The notes under the pieces are model-generated. The model saw nothing but the letters and a program-made list of their open reading frames with translations. It was not told the origin of the DNA and made no database searches. Position numbers and translations under genes: made by a program. Positions 7,023 through 13,603 of a stretch of 13,889 nucleotides of DNA are shown one piece after another. How positions within the stretch are numbered: position 1 is the stretch's first letter; every line of letters begins with the position of its first letter. The stretch is taken from positions 1-13,889 of the forward strand of contig DXHG01000124.1 of the NCBI GenBank assembly GCA_019113455.1, given 5' to 3'. The DNA is from Candidatus Treponema faecavium. Lineage in GTDB: Bacteria; Spirochaetota; Spirochaetia; Treponematales; Treponemataceae.

Positions 7023-8138
7023 TTACATATAATCGTACACAGTCATCAGAATACGGTTTCGCGTTTTTTGCGATAAGCTGACAAACCGGATATGCAGAAT
7101 ACGCATATTTGTTGCAGAATCAGTATGCGCGTTTACCACAAGACCATCCATCTGATCCGGCTGCGCGGAATCATTGAGACTGATTTCCAGATGCAGATAT
7201 TGATTTGTCTTTACGTTAACATTGCACGAAAGTTGGCAGCCGCCGCTTGCTATATCAACGAGCTTTGCACCATAGCTTTTGCCGACCGGAATATATTTTA
7301 GTCTTTCAGTCTTTCCTTCATTGATAATTTCTACTTTTACCGCGGAAAACAGGCATTTCTGATTCATCGGTATGCGCTTTGAACTGCGTTTCTGCAGCAT
7401 CTGCAGATCATTGCTGTGAGATAAAAGCATTTCAAGCCCTGTGTTTCCGGTTTGATAGCGGATAACGCGCACAGTCATCAGGTACGCGATATTGCCTTTC
7501 TGCTGAAAAAACACCTGAATCTTGGAAAGCTGTTCAGGCTGCACGGCTGTCCCAAAGCAGTCCTTAAACGCGGTGCAGACAAGGGCTTCAGGCGTGTTTT
7601 GCTGTATAACCGCCGTATAGAGTTTGCGCTGCGAATCATAATACTGCAGTTCCGTGCCCTCGCTGATTGTTTTTGACGAGGTGATAATAAGCTGATTGGC
7701 TTTTGCGGTGTCAAATTTTTGGCGGATGGAAAGCAATAAGGAACGGCGCTGTTCTATTACTTTGGGATCTGTTTCAGATTCCTGCATATCCTCAAAAATC
7801 TTTTTAAACGCGGCGTCAATGATTTCCGTATTGCGGTAATTGTATGCGATATTGGGAATGGCATACTTTTGGCACACTGCCGCAAGAATCTGTTCTTCTG
7901 CTTCTGTAAGCTCGCACAGCTGTCCGACAGCCTTTATGTGGCTTGCGTTTGTCGGGATGTTATGCTGCTTATTCTGATATGCTTCTGACTTAATCATCTT
8001 TTGGTACATCTGCACGATAAACCAGATAACGCCCAGAATAAAACAGATGAGCACAGCGCCTATAGCGACAAAATAAAACATATGGTTCTGCCGCGCCATG
8101 AGCGGAGACCCCGAGGTCTGCAAAAGAAATGCTATCAT
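7023..8138 (-). CDS. Membrane-anchored PilZ-domain protein, probable c-di-GMP receptor
   Basis: The 371-residue product begins with a short segment, then one clear transmembrane helix at about residues 21-43 (FYFVAIGAVLICFILGVIWF), with the bulk probably cytoplasmic. Residues about 155-250 resemble the beta-barrel domain found ahead of PilZ in YcgR-like proteins (SEGTELQYYD, GLEMLLSHSNDL). The C-terminal PilZ domain carries both c-di-GMP contact motifs: RxxxR as RSSKR at 251-255, and [D/N]x[S/A]xxG as DIASGG at 295-300. YcgR-type proteins adjust flagellar motor behaviour in other bacteria, and the flagellar location here is consistent with that. The start has AGGAG at 8148-8152 with a 9-nt spacer and overlaps the upstream gene's stop by 4 bp. 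c-di-GMP binding is predicted from the motifs; an effect on periplasmic flagella is inferred. Confidence 0.87.
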   Translation of the reverse strand: MIAFLLQTSGSPLMARQNHMFYFVAIGAVLICFILGVIWFIVQMYQKMIKSEAYQNKQHNIPTNASHIKAVGQLCELTEAEEQILAAVCQKYAIPNIAYNYRNTEIIDAAFKKIFEDMQESETDPKVIEQRRSLLLSIRQKFDTAKANQLIITSSKTISEGTELQYYDSQRKLYTAVIQQNTPEALVCTAFKDCFGTAVQPEQLSKIQVFFQQKGNIAYLMTVRVIRYQTGNTGLEMLLSHSNDLQMLQKRSSKRIPMNQKCLFSAVKVEIINEGKTERLKYIPVGKSYGAKLVDIASGGCQLSCNVNVKTNQYLHLEISLNDSAQPDQMDGLVVNAHTDSATNMRILHIRFVSLSQKTRNRILMTVYDYM

Positions 8139-8737
8139 TCGCTTACACTCCTGATCATGGAACAGATTGTGTCAATGCGCGGTTTTATCTCATATTCGGC
8201 AAGATCCCCGATCATTACCGTGTCTTTAACCGCAAGCGCTGATGCAAACTCAGTTAAAATAGAAGAGAATGATGCAAAGAAATCATTGACGGACATTCCG
8301 TCAATGCTGCGTGTCTGATACATGTCGTCAAACAGTACAGTCAAAGAAACACTCTGACAGAATCGGGAAGCGATATCTGCAAATGATTGAATTATTTCAG
8401 ACGCCGCTTTATCCTTGCCGCTTTGCAGCAGTACCGGGATAGTTTCAATTTCAGAAGCGAGCCGGCTGAATTCCTGCTCATAGGCGGCAAGCAGCGTCTT
8501 GACATCATCTTTTGTTACCGTCGTAAAATCAACCCGCGATATGCACTCAAGCGGCGCCGCGCTCACAGCATCTATGCGGTCAGCCGGTATCGGTTTGTTG
8601 TCTACGGCAACGCCGATAACTGCCGCGTGGTGTGCTTCACATTCCTGCGTAATACTTTTGAATATATCGCCTGCGGTCCGCTCAGTATCAAGAACGGCGT
8701 CTATTTTTGCGCCGTTAATATATATTTCTATCGCCAT
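8135..8737 (-). CDS. Hypothetical protein in flagellar operon, 200 aa
   Basis: I do not recognise the family by name. The N-terminal ~65 residues (MAIEIYINGAKIDAVLD to VDNKPI) look like a small beta-rich, possibly beta-grasp-like fold. The remainder is predicted mainly helical (DVKTLLAAYEQEFSRLASEIE, ASEIIQSFADIASRFCQSV, VNDFFASFSSILTEFASAL). There is no signal peptide or membrane helix. GGAG at 8745-8748 precedes the ATG by 7 nt. The gene follows fliD by 30 nt and overlaps the PilZ gene. In many bacteria the slot after fliD holds the flagellin chaperone FliS. This protein is longer and shows no FliS signature I can identify, so an export-chaperone or assembly role is only a positional guess. 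Confidence 0.8.
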   Translation of the reverse strand: MAIEIYINGAKIDAVLDTERTAGDIFKSITQECEAHHAAVIGVAVDNKPIPADRIDAVSAAPLECISRVDFTTVTKDDVKTLLAAYEQEFSRLASEIETIPVLLQSGKDKAASEIIQSFADIASRFCQSVSLTVLFDDMYQTRSIDGMSVNDFFASFSSILTEFASALAVKDTVMIGDLAEYEIKPRIDTICSMIRSVSE

Positions 8738-8767
8738 ACGGGTGCTCCATCCTTTCTTTACGTGTTA

Positions 8768-10840
8768 TTATCGGTTATTCTGCTGCTGTCTGCTGAAATT
8801 TGTTATGGAATCCTGCTGCGACTCAAGACTGTTCAGCGTCGCTTCCATCTGACCGTACTGCTGCTTAAGCTGCGCTTCTCTATCCGCAAGCTGAGACTCA
8901 AGCCGCTGTATAGTATTGCGGCTCGTTTCTATGCGCCGGTCAAGATTTGCCGTTTTTGTCGAAAGTATGCCGTTGCTCTGCACATATGCCTGGAGGCGCT
9001 GATCTGCCAGATAGGCGACGCCCGTATCGATAATCAGGTCGCCGTCGCTGTCATACCCAAAGACGTTTTTAACGTCTGCCATGTTGTTTTCCAGCGCTGC
9101 GTCAAGCGCCTGCTCGTCTATTTCAAGGTATCCTCGCAGCCGGCTTGCCGAGTACCCGCTTGAACCGCTCGCACTGGTCGATATGCCCATCTGTGCAAGC
9201 GAAATGATGTCCGCCATATCGTTTGAGGGGTAGACGTTTGATATAATTGTCTGCAGTGCGCTTTTGCCGTTTGTCAGCGAAAAATCCGCTGAAAAAATAC
9301 CCAGCCGCTTCTGCGCGTCTTCCTGCTCGCTTTCGTCAAGATAATTGAGTTCGGAAACGATTTCCGGAGACCGCTGGGTGAGGATATTTATCTCTCCGAG
9401 CAGCTGATTATAGTAGCCGACAAAAGCGATAATTGCGTCTTTTGCCGTTTCTGTGTCGGGGTCAATAGTGATTGTCGCCGGGCGTTCCGTCGCGGAATGT
9501 ACGTGCAGCGTTACATCAGGGACAATATCGTCAATGTCGTTTGTCGCTCTGCTGATTGCGATGCCTTCATATTTAAGTTTCGCGTCTGCCGCCGTGCTGA
9601 CCGCGTTTACCGGTTCTACGCCCAGCGCCTGCGCCGGATTAGAAGCAGTTACAGGCGAAAGCGCAACTGCCGTTGCGGTGTTCGCATTGCGTATCGTTAT
9701 GCCTGCAATATCGGGATAATCGGCAATATCAATCGTAATCGTTTTTATGCCGTCGGCATTTGTCTGATAGTGGGTAATATCGATCGGTGTTTCCGTGCCG
9801 TCGGCATTTGCTGCCCACAGGTATGCGTCTGACGTTACCGGAACAACCGGCTGCTGCTGGCGTGGTATGTTCGCAGCAGAAATGCCCGCGTCGGATAATT
9901 CGTTTGTGATAACGATGCCGCGGTATTCGATCTGTCCTGAAAGAGAAAATACCGGCGCGCTCTGCTGCCTTTGAGCATTTATTTCTTCCGTGATGTCCTG
10001 AACCGGCTGCTCCACAAACGTAAACGAAAGCTGCTGATTTGCGTCTTTAGCGATATTTTCAGGCACGGGAATCGTAAACGCGCTTCGCGGCGGAACAGTA
10101 ATGCCGTGCGCGGAAAGCGAAACGCGGTCTTTGCTTAAAGCGGGAAGGCCGGTCTGGTCAGCGGTTACCGGAGCCGCATCGGTGAGTTCCTGTTCCGACG
10201 CGCCGAATACGATTTCCTGCGGCTCGGCTTTTTGCAGCATACCGATATCGATAGCGAACTGCTGTGCGGTATCGCCAAAAATAAGGCGGTTTTCCGCTCC
10301 GGTTTTAAGCGACTCAATCATGAGCGCCTGCGTGCTGCCTGAAACGCCGATAAGGCTTGCCTTAACAAGGCCGTTTGACCGCTTGTTGAGCGCATCGGCA
10401 AACGCCTGGATATTCCCGCCTCTCCAGTTGACCGCGGCTGTTTTATCGCCCACGGTAAACTCATAGAGTCCGGCGGGAACCTCCTGACTGCGTTCCAGCG
10501 CGTGCGAGAGAAATCTGTCTGCTGACGCGGGCTGCAGGACTTCTATCTGGAATGACTGCAAATCCGCGTTTCTGCCCGCTTCTACCGTTATTGCGTCTTC
10601 CTGTGTTGATGAAGATATTTTATTGTTAAACGGATTGTCAAACGAATAGAGATTTCTGCACGTTTCGCGCAGCGTTACCATTTTTTGATTAAGACTGCGC
10701 CATGCTGTCTGCTGAAATTCATAATCTTCAAGCGCTTTTTGTTCCCGTTCCAAGGGAATACGCTCGATTTTCATGAGATTTGCGACTATTTCGCTTGTAT
10801 TATATTTATCACTGACACCAGGTATATTTATGTCGGCCAT
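8768..10840 (-). CDS. fliD: FliD, flagellar filament cap (hook-associated protein 2)
   Basis: FliD forms the cap at the filament tip that folds incoming flagellin; in spirochetes the filament lies in the periplasm. The 690-residue product starts ADINIPGVSDKYNTSEIVANLMKIERIPL, a typical FliD N-terminus, and ends in a long amphipathic coiled coil (about residues 635-690, RRIETSRNTIQRLESQLADR) rich in Gln. Just before it is the conserved C-terminal block with SASGSSGYSASRLRGYLEIDEQALD and VKNVFGYDSDGDLIIDTGVA. The central third is a variable Ala/Thr/Pro-rich region, and the protein is longer than enterobacterial FliD. AGGAG at 10844-10848 is only 3 nt from the ATG. flaG lies 21 nt upstream, a pairing common in flagellar operons. 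No signal peptide is present, as expected for type III flagellar export. Confidence 0.94.
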   Translation of the reverse strand: MADINIPGVSDKYNTSEIVANLMKIERIPLEREQKALEDYEFQQTAWRSLNQKMVTLRETCRNLYSFDNPFNNKISSSTQEDAITVEAGRNADLQSFQIEVLQPASADRFLSHALERSQEVPAGLYEFTVGDKTAAVNWRGGNIQAFADALNKRSNGLVKASLIGVSGSTQALMIESLKTGAENRLIFGDTAQQFAIDIGMLQKAEPQEIVFGASEQELTDAAPVTADQTGLPALSKDRVSLSAHGITVPPRSAFTIPVPENIAKDANQQLSFTFVEQPVQDITEEINAQRQQSAPVFSLSGQIEYRGIVITNELSDAGISAANIPRQQQPVVPVTSDAYLWAANADGTETPIDITHYQTNADGIKTITIDIADYPDIAGITIRNANTATAVALSPVTASNPAQALGVEPVNAVSTAADAKLKYEGIAISRATNDIDDIVPDVTLHVHSATERPATITIDPDTETAKDAIIAFVGYYNQLLGEINILTQRSPEIVSELNYLDESEQEDAQKRLGIFSADFSLTNGKSALQTIISNVYPSNDMADIISLAQMGISTSASGSSGYSASRLRGYLEIDEQALDAALENNMADVKNVFGYDSDGDLIIDTGVAYLADQRLQAYVQSNGILSTKTANLDRRIETSRNTIQRLESQLADREAQLKQQYGQMEATLNSLESQQDSITNFSRQQQNNR

Positions 10841-10861
10841 GGGCTCCTATGTCTGCATATG

Positions 10862-11233
10862 TTAAACAGCTGCATCAAAAATAACGCCAATGGCTTCTTT
10901 GATACGAATCTTTATATTCTGTATTTCTGCAGACGGAATCTCCTTTATTACCTTATCGGTTGAAGGGTCGACTATCTTAACAATAATACTGTCCGATTCC
11001 TGATCAATGACAAAACGCAGGCTCGTGTTGAGCTCCGAAGACAGCCGGTCAATCTGGCGCTGCAGCTGCGCTTTTGTTTCCTGAAACTGCCGGGAGCAAA
11101 AATCGATAACCTGCGCAGGCTCAGCCATAATCGGTGCAGGCTGTGCGGAAGCCGCATCGTGGGATGTCATGGGGTAAGAAACAGTTTGGCCGGTTCGCGT
11201 CAAACTTTGTTCACTCGTATGATAGATGCGCAT
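10862..11233 (-). CDS. flaG: FlaG family flagellar protein
   Basis: FlaG proteins are small and encoded next to fliD; they influence filament length, but their mechanism is unclear. The 123-residue product has a disordered, Ser/Ala/Pro-rich N-terminal half, a helix (DFCSRQFQETKAQLQRQI) and the family's C-terminal block SLRFVIDQESDSIIVKIVD followed by KVIKEIPSAEIQNIKIRI. The ATG at 11233 has GGAG at 11241-11244, 7 nt upstream; a longer frame to 11275 would read back through the terminator hairpin and is unlikely to be used. The gene is separated from the preceding flaB by 104 nt containing a strong intrinsic terminator, and is followed by fliD after 21 nt. It appears to be the first gene of a seven-gene leftward operon. 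Confidence 0.88.
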   Translation of the reverse strand: MRIYHTSEQSLTRTGQTVSYPMTSHDAASAQPAPIMAEPAQVIDFCSRQFQETKAQLQRQIDRLSSELNTSLRFVIDQESDSIIVKIVDPSTDKVIKEIPSAEIQNIKIRIKEAIGVIFDAAV

Positions 11234-11247
11234 AAACCTTCTCCGGT

Positions 11248-11285
11248 AAAAAAAACAACAGGAAGAGGGGCGCACCTCTTCCTGT
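11248..11285 (-). terminator. Intrinsic terminator between flaB and flaG
   Basis: A perfect 11-bp stem (11258-11268 pairing with 11275-11285, ACAGGAAGAGG on the + strand) encloses a 6-nt loop. On the - strand it is followed after 2 nt by a run of eight T (11248-11255). It lies 53 bp after the flaB stop and ends only 4 bp upstream of the flaG ribosome-binding site. It should strongly reduce read-through from flagellin into flaG-fliD. Confidence 0.88.
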
Positions 11286-11309
11286 ATAAGTCTATATCTC
11301 TAAAACACT

Positions 11310-11336
11310 GTGTCGGTTTTGGAGACCGGACGTTTA
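11310..11336 (-). promoter_or_regulatory. Weak candidate sigma-28 promoter for the flaG operon
   Basis: On the - strand, just after the flaB stop, TAAA (11333-11336) is followed by a 15-bp spacer and ACCGACAC (11310-11317), compared with the general flagellar consensus TAAA-N15-GCCGATAA. The -10 part matches at only 5 of 8 positions. If it is used, the transcript would start near 11303 and run through the terminator hairpin before reaching flaG. Otherwise flaG-fliD depends on read-through. Confidence 0.3.
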
Positions 11337-11337
11337 G

Positions 11338-12249
11338 TTAGCGCAGCAGTCCGAGAACAGTCTGCGACTGGGCGTTTGCCTGAGCGAGCATCGCCGTACC
11401 GGCCTGCGTAAGGATCTGGTTCTTGGTGTACTCAACCATTTCCGCAGCCATGTCGGTGTCGCGGATGCGTGATTCAGACGCCTGCAGATTTTCCGCCGCA
11501 ATTGCGATGCCTTTGGCTGCTGTTTCAAAGCGGTTCTGATATGCGCCGAGGTCAGCACGCTGGCGGGAAACGCGCTTGAGCGCTTCGTCAACGAGTGTAA
11601 TAGCGCTGTTGGCGCTTTCAGGAGAAGCGATAGAGATGCGGTCTGACTGTGTAGTAGCAGCCGCTGCCGCAGCCTGCTCGCCTTCCGCGCTCTGTACGGT
11701 CGCAACGCCCTGTCCTCCGGTAAGTCCCAGCGAGGCAGCGGTCATCGTGCCGATGTACACGCGGACGTTCTGATCCATATTTGCGCCAACCTGCAGCTGC
11801 ATGATTCTGCCGCTTGCGGAATCAGCCGCAAACGCGCCGGTCAGCATATTCATGCCGTTGAACTGTGCGGAACTTGCGATGCGGTCTACTTCAGCGACAA
11901 GCTGAGAAACTTCAACCTGAATCTGCATGCGGTCTTCATCGCTGTAGATGCCGTTTGCAGACTGCACGGCAAGCTCGCGGATACGCTGCAGAATATCGGT
12001 TGTTTCGCTCAGATAGCCTTCCGTTGTCTGAATGAAAGAAACGCCGTTTTCAATATTCCGTTCAGCCTGATTGAGACCGCGGATTTGTGAACGCAGTTTT
12101 TCTGATACTGCAAGACCGGAGGCGTCATCGCCGGCCCTGTTTATGCGCATTCCAGAACTGAGTTTTTCAATGTTGCCCTGAATGGCTGCTGTGCTCAAGC
12201 CCAGCGTGCGGTTGGCATACATTGAACTCATGTTGTGATTGATAATCAT
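11338..12249 (-). CDS. flaB: FlaB periplasmic flagellin, long variant (303 aa)
   Basis: A core flagellin of the spirochete periplasmic filament. The conserved N-terminal region has MIINHNMSSMYANR, LSSGMRINRAGDDASGLAVSE and IRGLNQAERN. The conserved C-terminal region has QRADLGAYQNR and AAENLQASESRIRDTDMA, ending QSQTVLGLLR. There is no signal peptide, as expected for flagellar export. The product is 17 residues longer than its neighbour because of a Gly- and Ala-rich stretch at about residues 178-204 (including a run of six Ala), where the other copy is shorter. It also has QLQVGANMDQ in place of the WLHIGANMDQ found in the other copy. The ATG at 12249 has GGAGGG at 12258-12263 with an 8-nt spacer. 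Blocks of near-identical DNA are shared with the upstream flaB. The sequence alone does not say which numbered FlaB of other treponemes it matches. Confidence 0.95.
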   Translation of the reverse strand: MIINHNMSSMYANRTLGLSTAAIQGNIEKLSSGMRINRAGDDASGLAVSEKLRSQIRGLNQAERNIENGVSFIQTTEGYLSETTDILQRIRELAVQSANGIYSDEDRMQIQVEVSQLVAEVDRIASSAQFNGMNMLTGAFAADSASGRIMQLQVGANMDQNVRVYIGTMTAASLGLTGGQGVATVQSAEGEQAAAAAATTQSDRISIASPESANSAITLVDEALKRVSRQRADLGAYQNRFETAAKGIAIAAENLQASESRIRDTDMAAEMVEYTKNQILTQAGTAMLAQANAQSQTVLGLLR

Positions 12250-12257
12250 AGTATTGG

Positions 12258-12296
12258 CCCTCCATGTGTACTGCATGCGAAGCAATCCCTGCTTCG
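12258..12296 (-). promoter_or_regulatory. Probable CsrA-type site in leader of the long flaB
   Basis: On the - strand a 7-bp stem (CGAAGCA pairing with TGCTTCG, 12278-12296) has the loop GGGAT. With the closing A and preceding bases this reads AGGGA, a match to the CsrA core ANGGA presented in a hairpin loop. Fourteen nt further on, the Shine-Dalgarno (12258-12263) is part of ATGGAGGG, a second ANGGA. One hairpin site plus one site over the ribosome-binding site is the arrangement known for CsrA repression of flagellin mRNA (for example hag of Bacillus). Binding is inferred. The same hairpin followed by seven T on the + strand could instead stop antisense transcripts. Confidence 0.5.
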
Positions 12297-12431
12297 GTTT
12301 TTTTATCTTTACCGCAGAACCCACTGCACAGATTTGCGCCCTCTGTGTATCGGGTTTGCACGGTTCAAACCGTTACGGCAAATGATACGGCGTTTCGTAT
12401 TGCGCATGATATACGCCGAAAGCCTGATACT

Positions 12432-12460
12432 ATAATAGCAGGTTGCAAGTGAATTGTAAA
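12432..12460 (-). promoter_or_regulatory. Candidate sigma-70 promoter for the long flaB
   Basis: On the - strand TTTACA (12455-12460) is followed by exactly 17 bp and TATTAT (12432-12437), each one base from the standard -35 and -10 hexamers. It lies about 180 bp upstream of the flaB start and downstream of the sigma-28-like promoter. It may give basal expression independent of the flagellar sigma factor. Usage is unproven. Confidence 0.5.
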
Positions 12461-12501
12461 GAGAATATATGTGTGCTTACAGATATTTTTTTCTGTATAG
12501 A

Positions 12502-12529
12502 ATATCGGCAGAAAAGTTTGCGGAGTTTA
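12502..12529 (-). promoter_or_regulatory. Candidate sigma-28 promoter for the long flaB, overlapping a terminator
   Basis: On the - strand TAAA (12526-12529), a 16-bp spacer and GCCGATAT (12502-12509) match the flagellar sigma-28 consensus at 4/4 and 7/8 positions, with a spacer one base longer than the enteric one. The -35 lies in the loop and upper stem of the terminator of the preceding flaB. The expected start is near 12495, giving a leader of about 245 nt. Confidence 0.6.
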
Positions 12530-12549
12530 GCAAAAAACTCCGCAAACTT
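12511..12549 (-). terminator. Terminator after the upstream flaB
   Basis: A perfect 15-bp stem (12514-12528 with 12535-12549, AAGTTTGCGGAGTTT on the + strand) with the 6-nt loop AGCAAA begins 7 bp after the flaB stop. On the - strand the stem ends in CUU and runs into UUCUGC, so the U tract is short (four). It is probably a terminator or a 3'-end stabiliser of moderate strength. Confidence 0.72.
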
Positions 12550-12556
12550 ACGTGAA

Positions 12557-13417
12557 CTATCTGAGCAGTGTCATCACAGTCTGCGACTGAGTGTTCGCCT
12601 GGGCGAGCATCGCAGTGCCTGCCTGCAGCAGAATCTGGTTTTTCGTGTATTCAACCATCTGCTTTGCCATATCCGTGTCGCGGATACGGGATTCGGCAGC
12701 CTGTGTGTTTTCTGCAGCTATGTCGATGCCGCGTACCGTGTGTTCAAGGCGGTTCTGATATGCGCCCAGATCAGCACGCTGCTTGTTGACTGCCTGCAGA
12801 GCCTCGTCAATCGTTCCGATAGTTCTGTTGGCATCTTCCGGTGTCGCCAGCTGTATAACACCGTCTGCTGCGGTATCGCGCAGACCGAGTGCGCTGGCTG
12901 TCATGGTTCCGATATAGACAGCAATGCGCTGATCCATATTGGCTCCGATATGAAGCCACATCGATGCAGTAGGAGCGTTTCCGTCCTGCACCCGTGCGAA
13001 CCGTCCGGTCAGCATGTTCATGCCGTTGAACTGAGCAGAACTGGCAATGCGGTCTACTTCAGCGACAAGCTGAGAGACTTCAACCTGAATCTGCATACGG
13101 TCTTCATCGGTATAAATACCATTTGACGCCTGCACGGCAAGCTCGCGGATACGCTGCAGAATATCGGTTGTTTCCTGCAGGTAGCCTTCTGTGGTCTGAA
13201 TAAAGCTGATGCCGTTTGCGGCATTCATTGAAGCCTGATTCAGTCCGCGGATTTGACTGCGCATTTTTTCAGAGACTGCGAGTCCTGAAGCGTCATCTCC
13301 CGCCCGGTTGATTTTCATACCGGATGAAAGTTTTTCCATATCCTTCTGCAGGCTTGCATTCGTTACGCCCAGCTGCCGGTTGGAATACAGTGCTGACATG
13401 TTGTGGTTGATGACCAT
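12557..13417 (-). CDS. flaB: FlaB periplasmic flagellin (286 aa)
   Basis: The first of two tandem core flagellin genes. The 286-residue length is that expected of treponemal FlaB proteins. The N-terminal region has MVINHNMSALYSNR, LSSGMKINRAGDDASGLAVSE and IRGLNQASMN. The middle keeps the treponemal TASMWLHIGANMDQ segment, and the C-terminus has QRADLGAYQNRLEH, AAENTQAAESRIRDTDMA and QSQTVMTLLR. No signal peptide is present. The ATG at 13417 has an excellent Shine-Dalgarno, GGGAGGA at 13423-13429, with a 5-nt spacer; the frame upstream to 13450 is not needed. It is followed by its own hairpin terminator and is separated from the second flaB by 307 bp that hold that gene's promoters and leader, so the two flagellins are probably transcribed separately as well as by any read-through. 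Confidence 0.96.
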   Translation of the reverse strand: MVINHNMSALYSNRQLGVTNASLQKDMEKLSSGMKINRAGDDASGLAVSEKMRSQIRGLNQASMNAANGISFIQTTEGYLQETTDILQRIRELAVQASNGIYTDEDRMQIQVEVSQLVAEVDRIASSAQFNGMNMLTGRFARVQDGNAPTASMWLHIGANMDQRIAVYIGTMTASALGLRDTAADGVIQLATPEDANRTIGTIDEALQAVNKQRADLGAYQNRLEHTVRGIDIAAENTQAAESRIRDTDMAKQMVEYTKNQILLQAGTAMLAQANTQSQTVMTLLR

Positions 13418-13422
13418 AGTCT

Positions 13423-13461
13423 TCCTCCCTGGAATATAGTCGGATAGCATCCGTGCTGTCC
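13423..13461 (-). promoter_or_regulatory. Probable CsrA-type site in leader of the 286-aa flaB
   Basis: On the - strand GGACAGCA (13454-13461) pairs with TGCTATCC (13442-13449), an 8-bp stem with one C-A mismatch and loop CGGA. This gives ACGGA, a match to ANGGA, with GGA in the loop. The Shine-Dalgarno 12 nt downstream reads CAGGGAGGA and contains AGGGA. A third ANGGA (ATGGA) occurs at 13492-13496 in weak structure. The layout repeats that of the other flaB leader although the sequences differ. Binding by CsrA is inferred. Confidence 0.5.
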
Positions 13462-13575
13462 GTTTGTAAGTTAAACACTAATATACAAGGCTCCATCAGC
13501 GCATAACTTACGACGGAGTACCAGTTACCGGACTTTCTTCTACGAAGCTGATCCGATAATGATATTCCTGTTTTA

Positions 13576-13603
13576 TCATCGGCGTGCAAGGCAAAAAACT
13601 TGA
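13576..13603 (-). promoter_or_regulatory. Candidate sigma-28 promoter for the 286-aa flaB
   Basis: On the - strand TCAAGTTT (13596-13603) resembles the extended -35 TAAAGTTT at 7 of 8 positions. After 12 bp comes GCCGATGA (13576-13583), matching GCCGATAA at 7 of 8. The total spacing equals that of the candidate in front of the second flaB. The expected start is near 13569, giving a leader of about 150 nt. Confidence 0.62.

Noticed and set aside
8387..9163. Long + strand reading frames opposite fliD and the 200-aa gene
   Set aside because: They are antisense to well-supported genes, have no ribosome-binding sites and encode composition-biased proteins without recognisable domains.
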